The notes: generated by a model not told the origin, from the sequence alone. Positions 50,189 to 59,618 are shown, numbered from the stretch's first letter. The stretch is 64,000 nt of DNA from Rhodococcus sp040643435 (GCF_040643435.1 NZ_JBEYUH010000021.1:1-64000), one strand, 5' to 3'. Numbers and translations are program-made.

Positions 50189-51918
50189 ACGGTGGCCATC
50201 CTCTGCGACTCGACGATCTCCGAGTAGGTCCGGCAGCGGCCGAGCAGTCCCAGATGCGTCCCGGAGTCGACCATGATGCCGTTGTCGAGGACGACGATGC
50301 GATCGGCGTCCTGCACAGTGGACACCCGCTGGGCGACTATGAGTACGCACGCGTCGCGGGTCTCGGGCTCGAGGGCGGCACGCAGGCGGGCATCGGTCGC
50401 CGGGTCGAGCGCGGAGAAGGCGTCGTCGAACAGATAGATCGCGGGGCGGCGGACCAGGGCCCGGGCGATCGCGAGTCGCTGCCGCTGTCCGCCGGACACG
50501 GTCGTGCCACCCTGCGACAGAACCGTGTTCAGCCCGTCCTCGCTCTTGCTGACGAAGTCCGCGGCCTGCGCGATCTCGAGAGCGTGCCACAGTTCGTCGT
50601 CGGTGGCGTCGGCGCGCCCGTAACGGAGGTTGTCGGCGATGGTGCCGGAGAACAGGTACGCCTTCTGGGGCACCACGGCGATCCGCGACCTGAGCACGGC
50701 GGTATCGAGGGCCCGGACATCGACGCCGGCAACGAGCACCTGGCCGGCGGTGACGTCGATCAGACGCGGTACGAGTCGCATCAAGGTGCTCTTGCCCGAT
50801 CCGGTACCGCCGATGATCGCGGTGGTGGAGCCGGGAGCGGCACGGAACGACACCCCGCTCAGCACGGGGGCGTCGGCACCCGGATAGGAGAATCCGGCGT
50901 CGCGCAGCTCGAGGGTGACGCGCGGAGGGAGGTCGCGTACGGCTCGGGCGGGTGTAGCCACCGTCGGTTCGGTGTCGAGGACGGCGAGGATACGTTCGGC
51001 GCACACTGCGGCACGCGGCGCCATGATGGCGACGAACGACGTCATGAGCACCGCCATGAGGATCTGAGCGATGTAGGTGATCATCGCGGTGATGGAGCCG
51101 ACCTGCATGGCTCCCGCGTCGATGCGGTGGCCGCCCACCCACAGCACCGCCACAGTGCTCACGTTCGAGATCAGGAGCACCGCGGGGTAGAGCACGGAGT
51201 TCACGCGCCCGACTCGCAGGGCGGTCGCGGTGAGGTCGTCGTTGGCCTGATCGAAGCGGGCCTTCTCCGTCTCGTCTCGAACGAAGGCCCTGATCACCCG
51301 AATACCCGTGATCTGCTCACGCAGCACCCGGTTGACCGAGTCGATGCGCTTCTGCATGACCCGGAAGCCCGGGAGCATCAGGGCGATCAGGGCGACCATC
51401 GTCAGGATCAGCACCGGAACTGCGACGACCAGCACGAGTGACGTTCCGGGGTCCTCCCTCAGCGCCATGATCACGCCACCGATTCCCATGATCGGGGAAG
51501 TCACCACGATGGTGCAGGTCACCAGTACGAGCATCTGGACCTGCTGCACGTCGTTGGTGTTACGGGTGATCAGGGAGGGGGCACCGAAGGTTCCGAACTC
51601 ACGCGCCGAGAATCGACCGACATTGCGGACCAGCGCCAGCCGCACGTCGCGGCCGAAGCCCATCGCGGCGCGCGCCGCGAAATAGACCGCGCCGACCGCC
51701 GCGGCGACCTCGACAGCGGTGATGGCGAGCATCAACAGGCCGGTTCGCACGATGTAGTCGATGTCGCCGGTCGCCACACCGTTGTCGATGATGTCGGCGT
51801 TGAGGCTCGGAAGCAGGAGCATGCCCCCGGTCGCGACCAGCTGCAGGAGCACGACCCCCGCGAGGGCACCCCGGTAGGGCGCCAGGAAGCGGCGCAACAG
51901 CCGTAGCAACATGGGCAT
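50185..51918 (-). CDS. ABC exporter half-transporter, degenerate ATPase site subunit
   Basis: 577 aa, membrane domain plus nucleotide-binding domain. Walker A GGTGSGKST (370-378) and signature VSGGQ (474-478) are good, but the Walker B catalytic Glu is Asp (D499 in LFDDAFSALD) and the switch His is Gln (Q530 in VAQRVST). So in the dimer one ATP site, built from this Walker B and the partner's SAGER signature, should be slow or inactive, as in BmrCD- or TM287/288-type exporters. ATG 51918. Substrate unknown. Confidence 0.9.
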   Translation of the reverse strand: MPMLLRLLRRFLAPYRGALAGVVLLQLVATGGMLLLPSLNADIIDNGVATGDIDYIVRTGLLMLAITAVEVAAAVGAVYFAARAAMGFGRDVRLALVRNVGRFSAREFGTFGAPSLITRNTNDVQQVQMLVLVTCTIVVTSPIMGIGGVIMALREDPGTSLVLVVAVPVLILTMVALIALMLPGFRVMQKRIDSVNRVLREQITGIRVIRAFVRDETEKARFDQANDDLTATALRVGRVNSVLYPAVLLISNVSTVAVLWVGGHRIDAGAMQVGSITAMITYIAQILMAVLMTSFVAIMAPRAAVCAERILAVLDTEPTVATPARAVRDLPPRVTLELRDAGFSYPGADAPVLSGVSFRAAPGSTTAIIGGTGSGKSTLMRLVPRLIDVTAGQVLVAGVDVRALDTAVLRSRIAVVPQKAYLFSGTIADNLRYGRADATDDELWHALEIAQAADFVSKSEDGLNTVLSQGGTTVSGGQRQRLAIARALVRRPAIYLFDDAFSALDPATDARLRAALEPETRDACVLIVAQRVSTVQDADRIVVLDNGIMVDSGTHLGLLGRCRTYSEIVESQRMATV

Positions 51919-51961
51919 AACGCTACCTGCGCCTCCGAAATGCGACGTTCGAGGACGGGCG

Positions 51962-51995
51962 GGCGGCCACGTGCCCTCTCGGGCCCGTGGCCGCC
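51962..51995 (-). terminator. Terminator of the MmpL gene
   Basis: GGCGGCCACG (51962-51971) pairs with CGTGGCCGCC (51986-51995), with an inner GCCC/GGGC stem. It lies 10 nt after the MmpL stop on the minus strand and separates it from the ABC exporter genes. Confidence 0.75.
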
Positions 51996-52005
51996 GGACG
52001 GATCG

Positions 52006-54342
52006 TCACACTCGCACCGACGCGTGGGTGCTCTCGTCCGTGCCGAGCTCCCGGGTGAGCTTCTCCCCCTCCACATCGACATTCGGAAGGATCTTGTCGA
52101 GCCACTTGGGCAGCCACCACGCCTTGTCGCCGAGCAGCGCCATCACCGACGGAATGATGACCATGCGGACGATGAAGGCATCGAAGAAGACCGCGGCGGC
52201 GAGCGCGAAACCGATCGACTTGATCAACGAGTCCGGTTCGGCGATGAAGGCCGCGAAGACCGAGATCATGATGACGGCGGCTGCACTCACCACGCGGGCG
52301 CCGTGCGCGAAGCCACTGCGGACAGCGTCCAGCGCGCTTGCGCCGTGCACGTAGTCCTCGCGCATCCGGGTCACGAGGAAGACCTGGTAGTCCATCGCCA
52401 GACCGAAGACGACACCGATAAGGATGATCGGCATGAAACTCACGATGGGCTGCGGATTGGAGATCAGACCGCCCCAGCCTTCCTGGAACACGGCCACGGT
52501 CGCGCCGAAGGTCGCCAGGACGCTGAGCAGGAAGCCGAGCGTCGCGGTGAGCGGAACCAGAATCGAGCGGAATACAAGCATCAGCAGGATGAAGGCCAGG
52601 CCGACGACGACCGCGAGGTACGGAGCGAGAGCACTCTGGAGGCTGTCCGAGACATCCCCTTCGAGCGCGGTCTGACCCGTCACGCCGTAGGACAGACCGT
52701 ATTCCTCGTTCAACCGCTCTTCGTCGTCGCGGATGTTCTGGACCAGATCCATCGTCGCGGAATCGGTCGGGCCGCTGCGCGGTGTGACAAGGATCTGGGC
52801 GGTGTCACCCTCCTCGTTCACAGCGACGACCTGGGCGTTGACGACCTCGTCGTGCTCGTACAGTGAGCTCACGACGGCACCGAAGGCAGCCGGTGCCTCT
52901 GCCTCGGCACCCCGGGCATCCACGACGACGACCAGCGGACCGTTACGTCCCGGCCCGAACCCGTCGTCGACGAGCTCGTAGGCCTTGCGGGCACTGGTGG
53001 CCGGATCCGACGTGGCCTCCGACGGCAGGGCGAGTTGCAGCCCGGTCGCGGGCAGCGCGAGAGCTCCGAGCAGAACGACACCGGCGACCAGCGGGATGGC
53101 CGGACGGCGGGTGATCAGGCCGACGAACTTGGCACCGGCCTTGGGAGTGTCCTCACCCGAATCACGCTTGGTCAGGAACGGGATACGGCCGGCGAACACC
53201 TTCTCGCCGAACAGACCGAGCACGGCCGGCAGCAGCGACACGGCGATGAGCACAGCCATGAGCACGGTGAAGGCGGCGGCATAACCCATCACCGACAGGA
53301 ACGGGATGCCGACGACGCTCAATGCCAGAAGGGCGATGATGACCGTCAGGCCCGCGAACACGACCGCGGAACCAGCGGTGCCCACGGCCCGCGCGGCGGC
53401 TTCGGCGCGGTCCGAGGTGACGGTGAGTTCGTGCCGGAAGCGGGAGACGATGAAGAGCGAGTAGTCGATGGCCACGGCCAGACCGATCATGATCGCCAGC
53501 GTCGGAGTCATCGAACTGAGGTCGGCGAAACCGGTGGCGATGGTGATGCCGAGGCTGCCGATCCCGACGCCGACGAGCGCGGTGATCAGCGGAAGTCCGG
53601 CGGCGACGAGCGACCCGAATGTCAGGGTGAGCACGATCGCTGCGATACCGATGCCGATGAGTTCGGCGGTACCGCCGGGCATGGTCATCTCGGCTGCTGC
53701 CGTGCCGCTGATCTCCACGGTCAGGCCGGCGTCGCGGCCGATCTCGGCTGCGGCGCGGATCTGGTCCCGGAGCGCCTGGTCGACGTCGGTGATCTCACCC
53801 TCGAACGGGACGGTGACGAAACCGACGGTGCGGTCTTCGCTCAACGGTGACAGAGCCTGGGCATCCGCAAGTGCGGTCTCTTCGGGCGTGCCCTGCTGCG
53901 AAGCGACGGCCTTCATCTGTTCGACGAGTCCGGCATCGGCGAGGACCGGGTTGACCAGCGCACCGGCCTGTTCCTCCGGCGCCGCGGTGGCGGGGTCGAC
54001 CTTGGCGGGCGGTGAGACACGGTCGATGCCGCGGATCGCGGCGAGGACCTCGTCGACGGCGGCCAGATTGGCTGGTTCGTCGAGTGTCTGTCCTTCGGGC
54101 GCCGCGAAGACGTAGCGCGCGCTGAGCCCGTTCATCGGATCCTCGGCCGACGGGAAGCGCTCGGCCATCAGGTCCTGGGTCTGCTGCGCGGGGGTGCCCG
54201 GAAGCGTGAAGGCGTCCGTGGTGGGACCGGAGAGCGTCGCCGCACCGACCCCGAAGAGGACGAGCAGCGCGATCCAGAAGGACAGCACCGCGCCCTTGCG
54301 TCTGTGGGCGAACTTGCCCAACCGGTACAGGTAGGTCGCCAC
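52006..54342 (-). CDS. MmpL-family RND transporter
   Basis: 778 aa, two RND repeats with about 11-12 membrane helices and two extracytoplasmic domains. The proton-relay Asp-Tyr pairs are D293-Y294 (AIDYSLFIVSRFRHEL) and D651-Y652 (AMDYQVFLVTRMRE). Of the shorter, drug/lipid efflux type rather than the large mycolate-type MmpL3. GTG 54342 behind AAAGGG. It follows a TetR gene by 67 nt on the same strand and is probably repressed by it. Confidence 0.9.
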   Translation of the reverse strand: MATYLYRLGKFAHRRKGAVLSFWIALLVLFGVGAATLSGPTTDAFTLPGTPAQQTQDLMAERFPSAEDPMNGLSARYVFAAPEGQTLDEPANLAAVDEVLAAIRGIDRVSPPAKVDPATAAPEEQAGALVNPVLADAGLVEQMKAVASQQGTPEETALADAQALSPLSEDRTVGFVTVPFEGEITDVDQALRDQIRAAAEIGRDAGLTVEISGTAAAEMTMPGGTAELIGIGIAAIVLTLTFGSLVAAGLPLITALVGVGIGSLGITIATGFADLSSMTPTLAIMIGLAVAIDYSLFIVSRFRHELTVTSDRAEAAARAVGTAGSAVVFAGLTVIIALLALSVVGIPFLSVMGYAAAFTVLMAVLIAVSLLPAVLGLFGEKVFAGRIPFLTKRDSGEDTPKAGAKFVGLITRRPAIPLVAGVVLLGALALPATGLQLALPSEATSDPATSARKAYELVDDGFGPGRNGPLVVVVDARGAEAEAPAAFGAVVSSLYEHDEVVNAQVVAVNEEGDTAQILVTPRSGPTDSATMDLVQNIRDDEERLNEEYGLSYGVTGQTALEGDVSDSLQSALAPYLAVVVGLAFILLMLVFRSILVPLTATLGFLLSVLATFGATVAVFQEGWGGLISNPQPIVSFMPIILIGVVFGLAMDYQVFLVTRMREDYVHGASALDAVRSGFAHGARVVSAAAVIMISVFAAFIAEPDSLIKSIGFALAAAVFFDAFIVRMVIIPSVMALLGDKAWWLPKWLDKILPNVDVEGEKLTRELGTDESTHASVRV

Positions 54343-54409
54343 GAGGCACCCTTTCTCTTTCGGAAACTGTCTTCGGGGAACGAATCGGGAGAGGCCGGAT
54401 CACGAGGCG

Positions 54410-55003
54410 CTACGGGAAGCCACGCCGCAACCGGTCGAAGGCGTCACGGATGAGGTCCTCCGCCGATCGTCCGGTCGTGCCGCACATGCGGGCCTCCATC
54501 GCCGCGCGTACGGCGCCCATGGCCGCGTAGTTGAGCACCGACGGGTAGATGTCCGAGGCCGGATCGGTGCCGGTGCGCTCGGCGATGATCTCGATGAGCA
54601 ACTGCGACGAGCGTCGCTCGACCTCGATGTGCCGGGACAACAGCACGTTGCCCTCTTCGAGCAAGGTGATGCATGCGACGATCTCGTCGAACGGCCAATC
54701 GGCATTGCGCACGATCTCCAGAGCCACCGCGAGCAGCGAATCCATGATGTCTTCGCCGGCGGGACGATTGCGCAGCAGATCGATCCACTCGCCGACCCTG
54801 GTCTCCAGATATGCGAGGAGTGCGTCTTCCTTGCTCGCGAAGTAGTTGTGGAAGGTGCGGGTCGAAACGCCGGCACGTGAGGCGATCGCATCCGCGGTCA
54901 CACCGTGCAGACCGTGCTCGCGTGCCAACTCGGCGGTAGCGGCCGCAAGGGCCGCACGGGTGGCTGCCTTCTTGCGGTCGCGCAGGCCAGGAAGAGTCGT
55001 CAC
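54410..55003 (-). CDS. TetR-family repressor of the MmpL gene
   Basis: 197 aa. Helix-turn-helix (VTADAIASRAGVSTRTFHNYFASKEDALLAYLE) with a typical TetR ligand domain. The GTG at 55003 lies 7 nt behind TACTTT, so it is probably leaderless; a TTG 9 nt upstream is the alternative. Same strand and upstream of the MmpL gene; in such pairs the regulator represses the efflux pump. Confidence 0.87.
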   Translation of the reverse strand: MTTLPGLRDRKKAATRAALAAATAELAREHGLHGVTADAIASRAGVSTRTFHNYFASKEDALLAYLETRVGEWIDLLRNRPAGEDIMDSLLAVALEIVRNADWPFDEIVACITLLEEGNVLLSRHIEVERRSSQLLIEIIAERTGTDPASDIYPSVLNYAAMGAVRAAMEARMCGTTGRSAEDLIRDAFDRLRRGFP

Positions 55004-55010
55004 TTCACCC

Positions 55011-55048
55011 AAAGTACCGAAATTGCAGACCTCTGTAACTTTGCAGAG
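55011..55048 (-). promoter_or_regulatory. Promoter and candidate operator of the tetR-mmpL unit
   Basis: TACTTT on the minus strand (55016-55011) is the -10 box. The dyad CTCTG-N8-CAGAG (55031-55048) overlies the -35 region. Further TTGCA repeats lie around it. Confidence 0.35.
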
Positions 55049-55099
55049 TCGTGCAAAATTATGACAAGGCCCACAATCGACGGGTCCCGATTGCAGGCT

Positions 55100-55564
55100 T
55101 CACGCCCTCCGACGCTCCCAGGCCCCGGGATCCTTTGTGAGTTGCTCCACGAAACCCGGAAGCTCTCCCGAGACGACGTCCGCGAGCGAGACCTCTTCGA
55201 GCACCGCTCGCAGGTTCACGCGCACCGCGATCCACACGGTCTGCAACTGCTCGGCCACTCCGCTGTAGACGACATCCTCGGGTCGTTCACCACGCACCGA
55301 CGCCAGCGGGCCTTCCACCGTGCGGATGATGTCGGCGATCGAGATCTCCGCCGCCGGTCGTGCAAGCCAGTATCCCCCCTCGGGCCCTCGCCTGCTGTGC
55401 ACCAGCCCGCCACGTCGGAGGTCGGCGAGCACGGCTTCCAGGAACTTGTGCGGGATGGCCTGCGCCGTAGCGAGAGTCTCCGCCTTCGTCAGGCGACCGT
55501 CGTCGATCGCCGCGAGTTCGAGTAGGGTCCGCACCGCATAATCGACCCTCGCGGTGATGTGCAT
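55100..55564 (-). CDS. Rrf2-family regulator without iron-sulfur cysteines
   Basis: 154 aa. Winged helix at the N-terminus (TARVDYAVRTLLELA, then IPHKFLEAVLADLRRGGLVHSRRGPEGGY) as in IscR and NsrR. The protein has no cysteine at all, so it cannot hold the [Fe-S] cluster of IscR/NsrR/RsrR and must sense something else or act as a constitutive repressor. ATG 55564. Divergent from the hydroxylase gene at 55724, a possible target. Confidence 0.85.
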   Translation of the reverse strand: MHITARVDYAVRTLLELAAIDDGRLTKAETLATAQAIPHKFLEAVLADLRRGGLVHSRRGPEGGYWLARPAAEISIADIIRTVEGPLASVRGERPEDVVYSGVAEQLQTVWIAVRVNLRAVLEEVSLADVVSGELPGFVEQLTKDPGAWERRRA

Positions 55565-55723
55565 GTCATGCCTCTCGCGACGCTGCCGACGGAACGCTCA
55601 ATTCCTACCAGCAACACCGACTCGTCCGGAATCGTGCAGCGGACCGGACCCGGGCGCCCCTGGTGATGCATGCCACACCGCAGGTAACGTGACGATTGTT
55701 CACAGATATCGGAGGTCGTTGCG

Positions 55724-56695
55724 ATGTGGGAAACCCTGCAGGAGTCCTGGGGGTCGCTGCTCGAACCCCTACACGATCCGGTGACTCTGGCGATTCCGGC
55801 CTTCCTTACCTTCCTGATCCTCGAATGGGTCGCGGCACGCACCCTCGAACACGTCGAACCGGGACCGGACGGACGTACTCGCCCCCCGCGCGGGGGCTAC
55901 GAGAAGAGGGACGCACGCGCAAGCATCTCGATGGGTCTGATCTCGATCGCCACGAGTGCCGCCTGGAAGGTGCTCGCGCTCGTCGGGTATTCGGCGCTGT
56001 GGGTCTATGTCGCACCATGGCATCTTCCGGCCGACGCCTGGTACACCTGGGTGATCCTGCTGCTCGGCATCGACTTCCTCTGGTACTGGTACCACCGGAT
56101 GGCCCACCGGGTCCGGCTGGTGTGGGCGACCCATCAAGCGCACCATTCGAGCGAATACTTCAACTACGCGACGGCACTGCGCCAGAAGTGGAACAACAGC
56201 GGCGAGATCATCATGTGGCTCCCGCTTCCCCTGATCGGGATCCCACCGTGGATGGTCTTCGTCGGGTTCTCCGTCAGCCTCGTCTATCAGTTCTTCGTCC
56301 ACACCGAACGGGTCGGAAGGCTGCCTCGACCGATCGAATTCGTGTTCAACACCCCGTCGCATCATCGGGTTCACCACGGTTCCGACGCCGATTATCTCGA
56401 CCGCAACTATGCCGGCATCCTGATCGTCTGGGACCGAATGTTCGGCACGTTCAAGGCCGAGGAACACCGCCCGACCTACGGACTGACCAAGCCGGTCGGT
56501 ACGTACAACATCTGGGATCTGCAGACGCACGAGTATCGCGCGATCGCCCGGGACTGGCGCACGGCGGACCGACTCCGCGACAAGCTCGGCTACGCCTTCG
56601 GTCCGCCCGGCTGGTCGCCGCGACCGGCTGCTGCGCAAGAGACCGGCGCTGCGGAGGAAACCGGTCCCGAAACCGTCAGCTCTGCTCGAGGGTGA
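55724..56695 (+). CDS. Sterol desaturase / fatty acid hydroxylase-family membrane protein
   Basis: 323 aa, several membrane helices. The diiron histidine boxes are complete: HRMAH (124-128), HQAHH (137-141), H193 and HHRVHH (213-218). Such enzymes hydroxylate or desaturate lipids at the membrane with O2 and an external electron donor. GGAGG 8 nt before the ATG. An Ala/Glu-rich tail follows the last box. The 3' end overlaps the convergent yceI gene by 20 nt. Substrate unknown. Confidence 0.87.
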   Translation: MWETLQESWGSLLEPLHDPVTLAIPAFLTFLILEWVAARTLEHVEPGPDGRTRPPRGGYEKRDARASISMGLISIATSAAWKVLALVGYSALWVYVAPWHLPADAWYTWVILLLGIDFLWYWYHRMAHRVRLVWATHQAHHSSEYFNYATALRQKWNNSGEIIMWLPLPLIGIPPWMVFVGFSVSLVYQFFVHTERVGRLPRPIEFVFNTPSHHRVHHGSDADYLDRNYAGILIVWDRMFGTFKAEEHRPTYGLTKPVGTYNIWDLQTHEYRAIARDWRTADRLRDKLGYAFGPPGWSPRPAAAQETGAAEETGPETVSSARG

Positions 56696-57362
56696 CGAGG
56701 AAGTCGACGCTGCCCGCCTCGTCGACCGTCACGAATCCGAGGTTCGGCGGCTCGACGCCGTAGTCCGACCATGTCGCGGGGATGTTGCCCGAGGCGACGA
56801 GACGCTCCCCGGTGCGGAGTACCTCGACGTCGACGGTCACGGGTCGTTCTTGTCCGCGCAGGGTGAGCGTGCCGGTCGCGGTCACGGTGCCGACGGTGCC
56901 GTCGTCGGGAACGGACGAGAGATCCACGGGTTCGGTGAGCGTGAAGGTCGCCGTCGGATACGTGGCAGTGTCCATCACCCGGGTGCGGAACTGGTTGTCG
57001 CGCTGGCCGCTGTCCGTGGTGATGCCGTCCACCTGCACGACGACCTCCGCGTCGGTGAGGCTTCCGTCGGCGACGGTCGCAGAACCCGAGACCTGATCCG
57101 TGCTGCCCACCACGGTGACATCGGCGCCACGCAGGATCTCGTGCACGGTATAGCCCGCAGCAGTGCGGTTGGGCTCCGAGCCCGCCACGACGGTCCACTC
57201 GCCGTCGAGACCACCGGTCGCGGCTTGCGCCCCTTCGGTGGAGACGGATGCAGCCGGCGCATCGTCCTCGGCGACGAACGTCCCGTATACCCATGGCGCG
57301 ACGAAGAATCCGATCAGCGCCACGACGACCACGGCGACGAGTGCCCACACCAGTTTCCGCAT
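56676..57362 (-). CDS. Membrane-anchored YceI-family lipocalin-like protein
   Basis: 228 aa. One N-terminal membrane anchor (about 5-25), a short linker and a YceI beta-barrel (about 52-226) containing DGEWTVV, the DNQFRTRVMD segment and the C-terminal VEPPNLGF. YceI proteins bind isoprenoid or other long lipids; exported. ATG 57362 lies 9 nt after the drug exporter stop, so it is co-transcribed with it. Confidence 0.87.
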   Translation of the reverse strand: MRKLVWALVAVVVVALIGFFVAPWVYGTFVAEDDAPAASVSTEGAQAATGGLDGEWTVVAGSEPNRTAAGYTVHEILRGADVTVVGSTDQVSGSATVADGSLTDAEVVVQVDGITTDSGQRDNQFRTRVMDTATYPTATFTLTEPVDLSSVPDDGTVGTVTATGTLTLRGQERPVTVDVEVLRTGERLVASGNIPATWSDYGVEPPNLGFVTVDEAGSVDFLVTLEQS

Positions 57363-57371
57363 GCCGCCAAT

Positions 57372-58928
57372 CTAGACGAGACGGGATTCCGCGTGGGGTC
57401 CTACGGTCCGACGCGGCCGCAGCGTGCGCCACGCGATACCCGCAGAAATGATCATCAGCGCCACCCCGATCCCGGAAGTGATCGTGACACCGCTGTCGAA
57501 CGCCGAACCTGCTGCGGCGAGCAGTGCATCGGCACGGTCGGCCGGCAGTGTCTCCGCGACCGCGTGGGCGCCCCCGAGAGTCTCTCCGGCGGCCTCTGCC
57601 TGTTCTGCGCTCAAGCCTGCGGGGAGCGTGAGATGTGCGCTGTAGGACGCGGATAGCACCGAGCCGAGAACCGCTGTGCCCAGTACCGCGCCCATCTCGT
57701 AGGCAGTCTCCGACACCGCCGACGCCGCACCCGCCTTCGCCGGTGGAACACTCGAGACGATGAGGTCGTTCGACAGCGTCTCCGCCGCTCCGATGCCCGC
57801 GCCGAGGACGGCGAACGCCACGATGATCGGCGTGAGCGCCGAGGGAGATGCGAGCAGGAAGATCAGCGCATAGCCGGTCGCCGAGAGCAGGAGCGCCGAG
57901 ACGACGATGGAGGAGGGCTGTATCCACCGCACCAGCGCAACCACCGACATCCCGGCGACGACCATCACGGCCAGCCCCGGTACCAGACTGAGTCCGGCCT
58001 CCATCGGACTCTGCCCGATCACCAGCTGGAGATGCTGGGAGACGAAGAACAGGAAGCCGACGAGCGAGACCACCGAGAGCAGGTTCACTGCGACGGCACC
58101 GGAGAAAGTGGGGACACCGAACAGCCGGACGTCGAGCATCGGATCGGGACGGCGCAACTGACGCCGCACGAACGCCACGAGCGCCACCACACCGACCGCG
58201 GCCGGGATGATCACGCCGAGCCCGACGCCGACCTCGGCAGCCTTCTTGATCGCGAAGACGATCGGGGCGAGCGCAAGCAGCGACAACGCGATGCTCACGA
58301 TGTCGACACGCCCCGGGTTCGGGTCCTTCGACTCGGGAACGAAGATCGGCGCGAGCACCAGCAGCGGGACCAGAACCGGTACCGCCAGTAGGAAAACGGA
58401 CCCCCACCAGGCATGTTCGAGAAGTAGACCACCCACGATCGGCCCCAGGGCAGCGCCTGCCGCAAAGCACGATGCCCAGATCGCGATGGCGAGGCGACGT
58501 TGCCCGGCGTCGTGGAAGATGTTGCGCAGCAACGACAGTGTCGACGGCATGAGCATCGCCCCGAAGAAGCCGAGCACGCCGCGCGCGGTCACGAGCAGTT
58601 CCGCAGAAGGTGCGTAGGCGGCAGCCACCGACACCGCAGCGAATCCGGTAGAGCCGATGAGCAACAGCCGGCGACGTCCGATGCGGTCGCCGAGGCTGCC
58701 CATCGCCACCAGCAACCCTGCGAGCACCAACGGATAGACGTCGATGATCCACAACTGTTGTGCTCCGGTGGGCCGGAGCGCAGTCGAGATCCCGGGCAGA
58801 GCGAAGGCAAGGACGGTGTTGTCGACCGAGACGAGGAGCACCGGGAGCATCAGAACCGCCAGCGCGCCCCAGTCCCGAGCTGCGGCTTTCGTCCCTACCG
58901 ACTCCGAAGAATGCACAGATGTCGCCAC
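57372..58928 (-). CDS. DHA2-family multidrug MFS exporter
   Basis: 518 aa, 14 membrane segments. Motif A GSLGDRIGRRRLL, motif C ASCFAAGAALGPIVGG and the helix-1 motif SVDNTVLAFALPGI are typical of QacA/SmvA-like exporters of cationic drugs. GTG 58928. Divergent from a TetR gene with a strong palindromic operator between, which makes efflux under TetR control very likely. yceI follows in the same operon. Confidence 0.9.
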   Translation of the reverse strand: MATSVHSSESVGTKAAARDWGALAVLMLPVLLVSVDNTVLAFALPGISTALRPTGAQQLWIIDVYPLVLAGLLVAMGSLGDRIGRRRLLLIGSTGFAAVSVAAAYAPSAELLVTARGVLGFFGAMLMPSTLSLLRNIFHDAGQRRLAIAIWASCFAAGAALGPIVGGLLLEHAWWGSVFLLAVPVLVPLLVLAPIFVPESKDPNPGRVDIVSIALSLLALAPIVFAIKKAAEVGVGLGVIIPAAVGVVALVAFVRRQLRRPDPMLDVRLFGVPTFSGAVAVNLLSVVSLVGFLFFVSQHLQLVIGQSPMEAGLSLVPGLAVMVVAGMSVVALVRWIQPSSIVVSALLLSATGYALIFLLASPSALTPIIVAFAVLGAGIGAAETLSNDLIVSSVPPAKAGAASAVSETAYEMGAVLGTAVLGSVLSASYSAHLTLPAGLSAEQAEAAGETLGGAHAVAETLPADRADALLAAAGSAFDSGVTITSGIGVALMIISAGIAWRTLRPRRTVGPHAESRLV

Positions 58929-58966
58929 GGATATCGAACTTTCGCAATTGGGGGTCTAATATCCGT

Positions 58967-58992
58967 TACTGTACCATCTGGACGGTACAGTA
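58967..58992. promoter_or_regulatory. TetR operator between the drug exporter and tetR
   Basis: Perfect dyad TACTGTACC-N8-GGTACAGTA, 26 bp, centred in the 86-nt divergent spacer. A TACGAT box (59002-59007) seven bases before GTG 59015 may be the tetR -10. Confidence 0.7.
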
Positions 58993-59014
58993 TTGACGTC
59001 GTACGATCGTGCGC

Positions 59015-59557
59015 GTGCCACCTGCCCCAGCCGCCCGCGCCAAACTTCTCGATGCCTTCGTGACGATCCTGCTCGAACAGGGCGAGCGCGCCGCGACGCT
59101 CGACGCCGTTGCTGCCACCGCAGGCGTTTCGAAAGGGGGCCTGCTCTACCACTTCCCGACGAAGGATGCGCTCGTCGAAGGCCTCGCCGAACACGTCGAA
59201 GCGCTCGCAGCCGAAGACGTCGAACAGATGAGCTCGGCTCCCGAAGGGCCCGCGGCGTACTACATCCGCACCTCGGTCTACGCCGACACCCCGCTCGACC
59301 AGGCCATCATCGCCACGACCCGCCTGAGCCAGACCGCGAACCCGCGGGCCCGCCAGGCCCTGCGACGCATCCGCCAGGGCTGGCTCGACGCACTGTCCGT
59401 CGAGGTAACCGATCCCGCCGCAGCACGAGCGGTGATGCTCATCGGAGACGGGCTCTACTACGGGGCCGCGATGTCGGGAGAGACGAGCGAGACGCCACCC
59501 GAGGACGTCGGCGAACTCCTCGAAGTGGTGCGACGAATCACGGGCGAACGCGACTGA
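59015..59557 (+). CDS. TetR-family repressor
   Basis: 180 aa. Helix-turn-helix TLDAVAATAGVSKGGLLYHFPTKDALVEGL is of the TetR_N type, and the C-terminal domain is like those of SmvR-type repressors. GTG 59015 is chosen from the TACGAT box; GTG 59009 is two codons longer. Divergent from the DHA2 exporter, sharing the 26-bp operator. Confidence 0.87.
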   Translation: MPPAPAARAKLLDAFVTILLEQGERAATLDAVAATAGVSKGGLLYHFPTKDALVEGLAEHVEALAAEDVEQMSSAPEGPAAYYIRTSVYADTPLDQAIIATTRLSQTANPRARQALRRIRQGWLDALSVEVTDPAAARAVMLIGDGLYYGAAMSGETSETPPEDVGELLEVVRRITGERD

Positions 59558-59618
59558 TCGAGAGGAGCATGTGTTCGGCTTCCCGGAAGGCCGGACACAC
59601 GAGCTCCCCTGCGAAGCC

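Noticed and set aside
56590..58947. 785-aa minus-strand frame spanning yceI and the drug exporter
   Set aside because: It is in another frame than both real genes, is Arg/Gly-rich and shows no domain.
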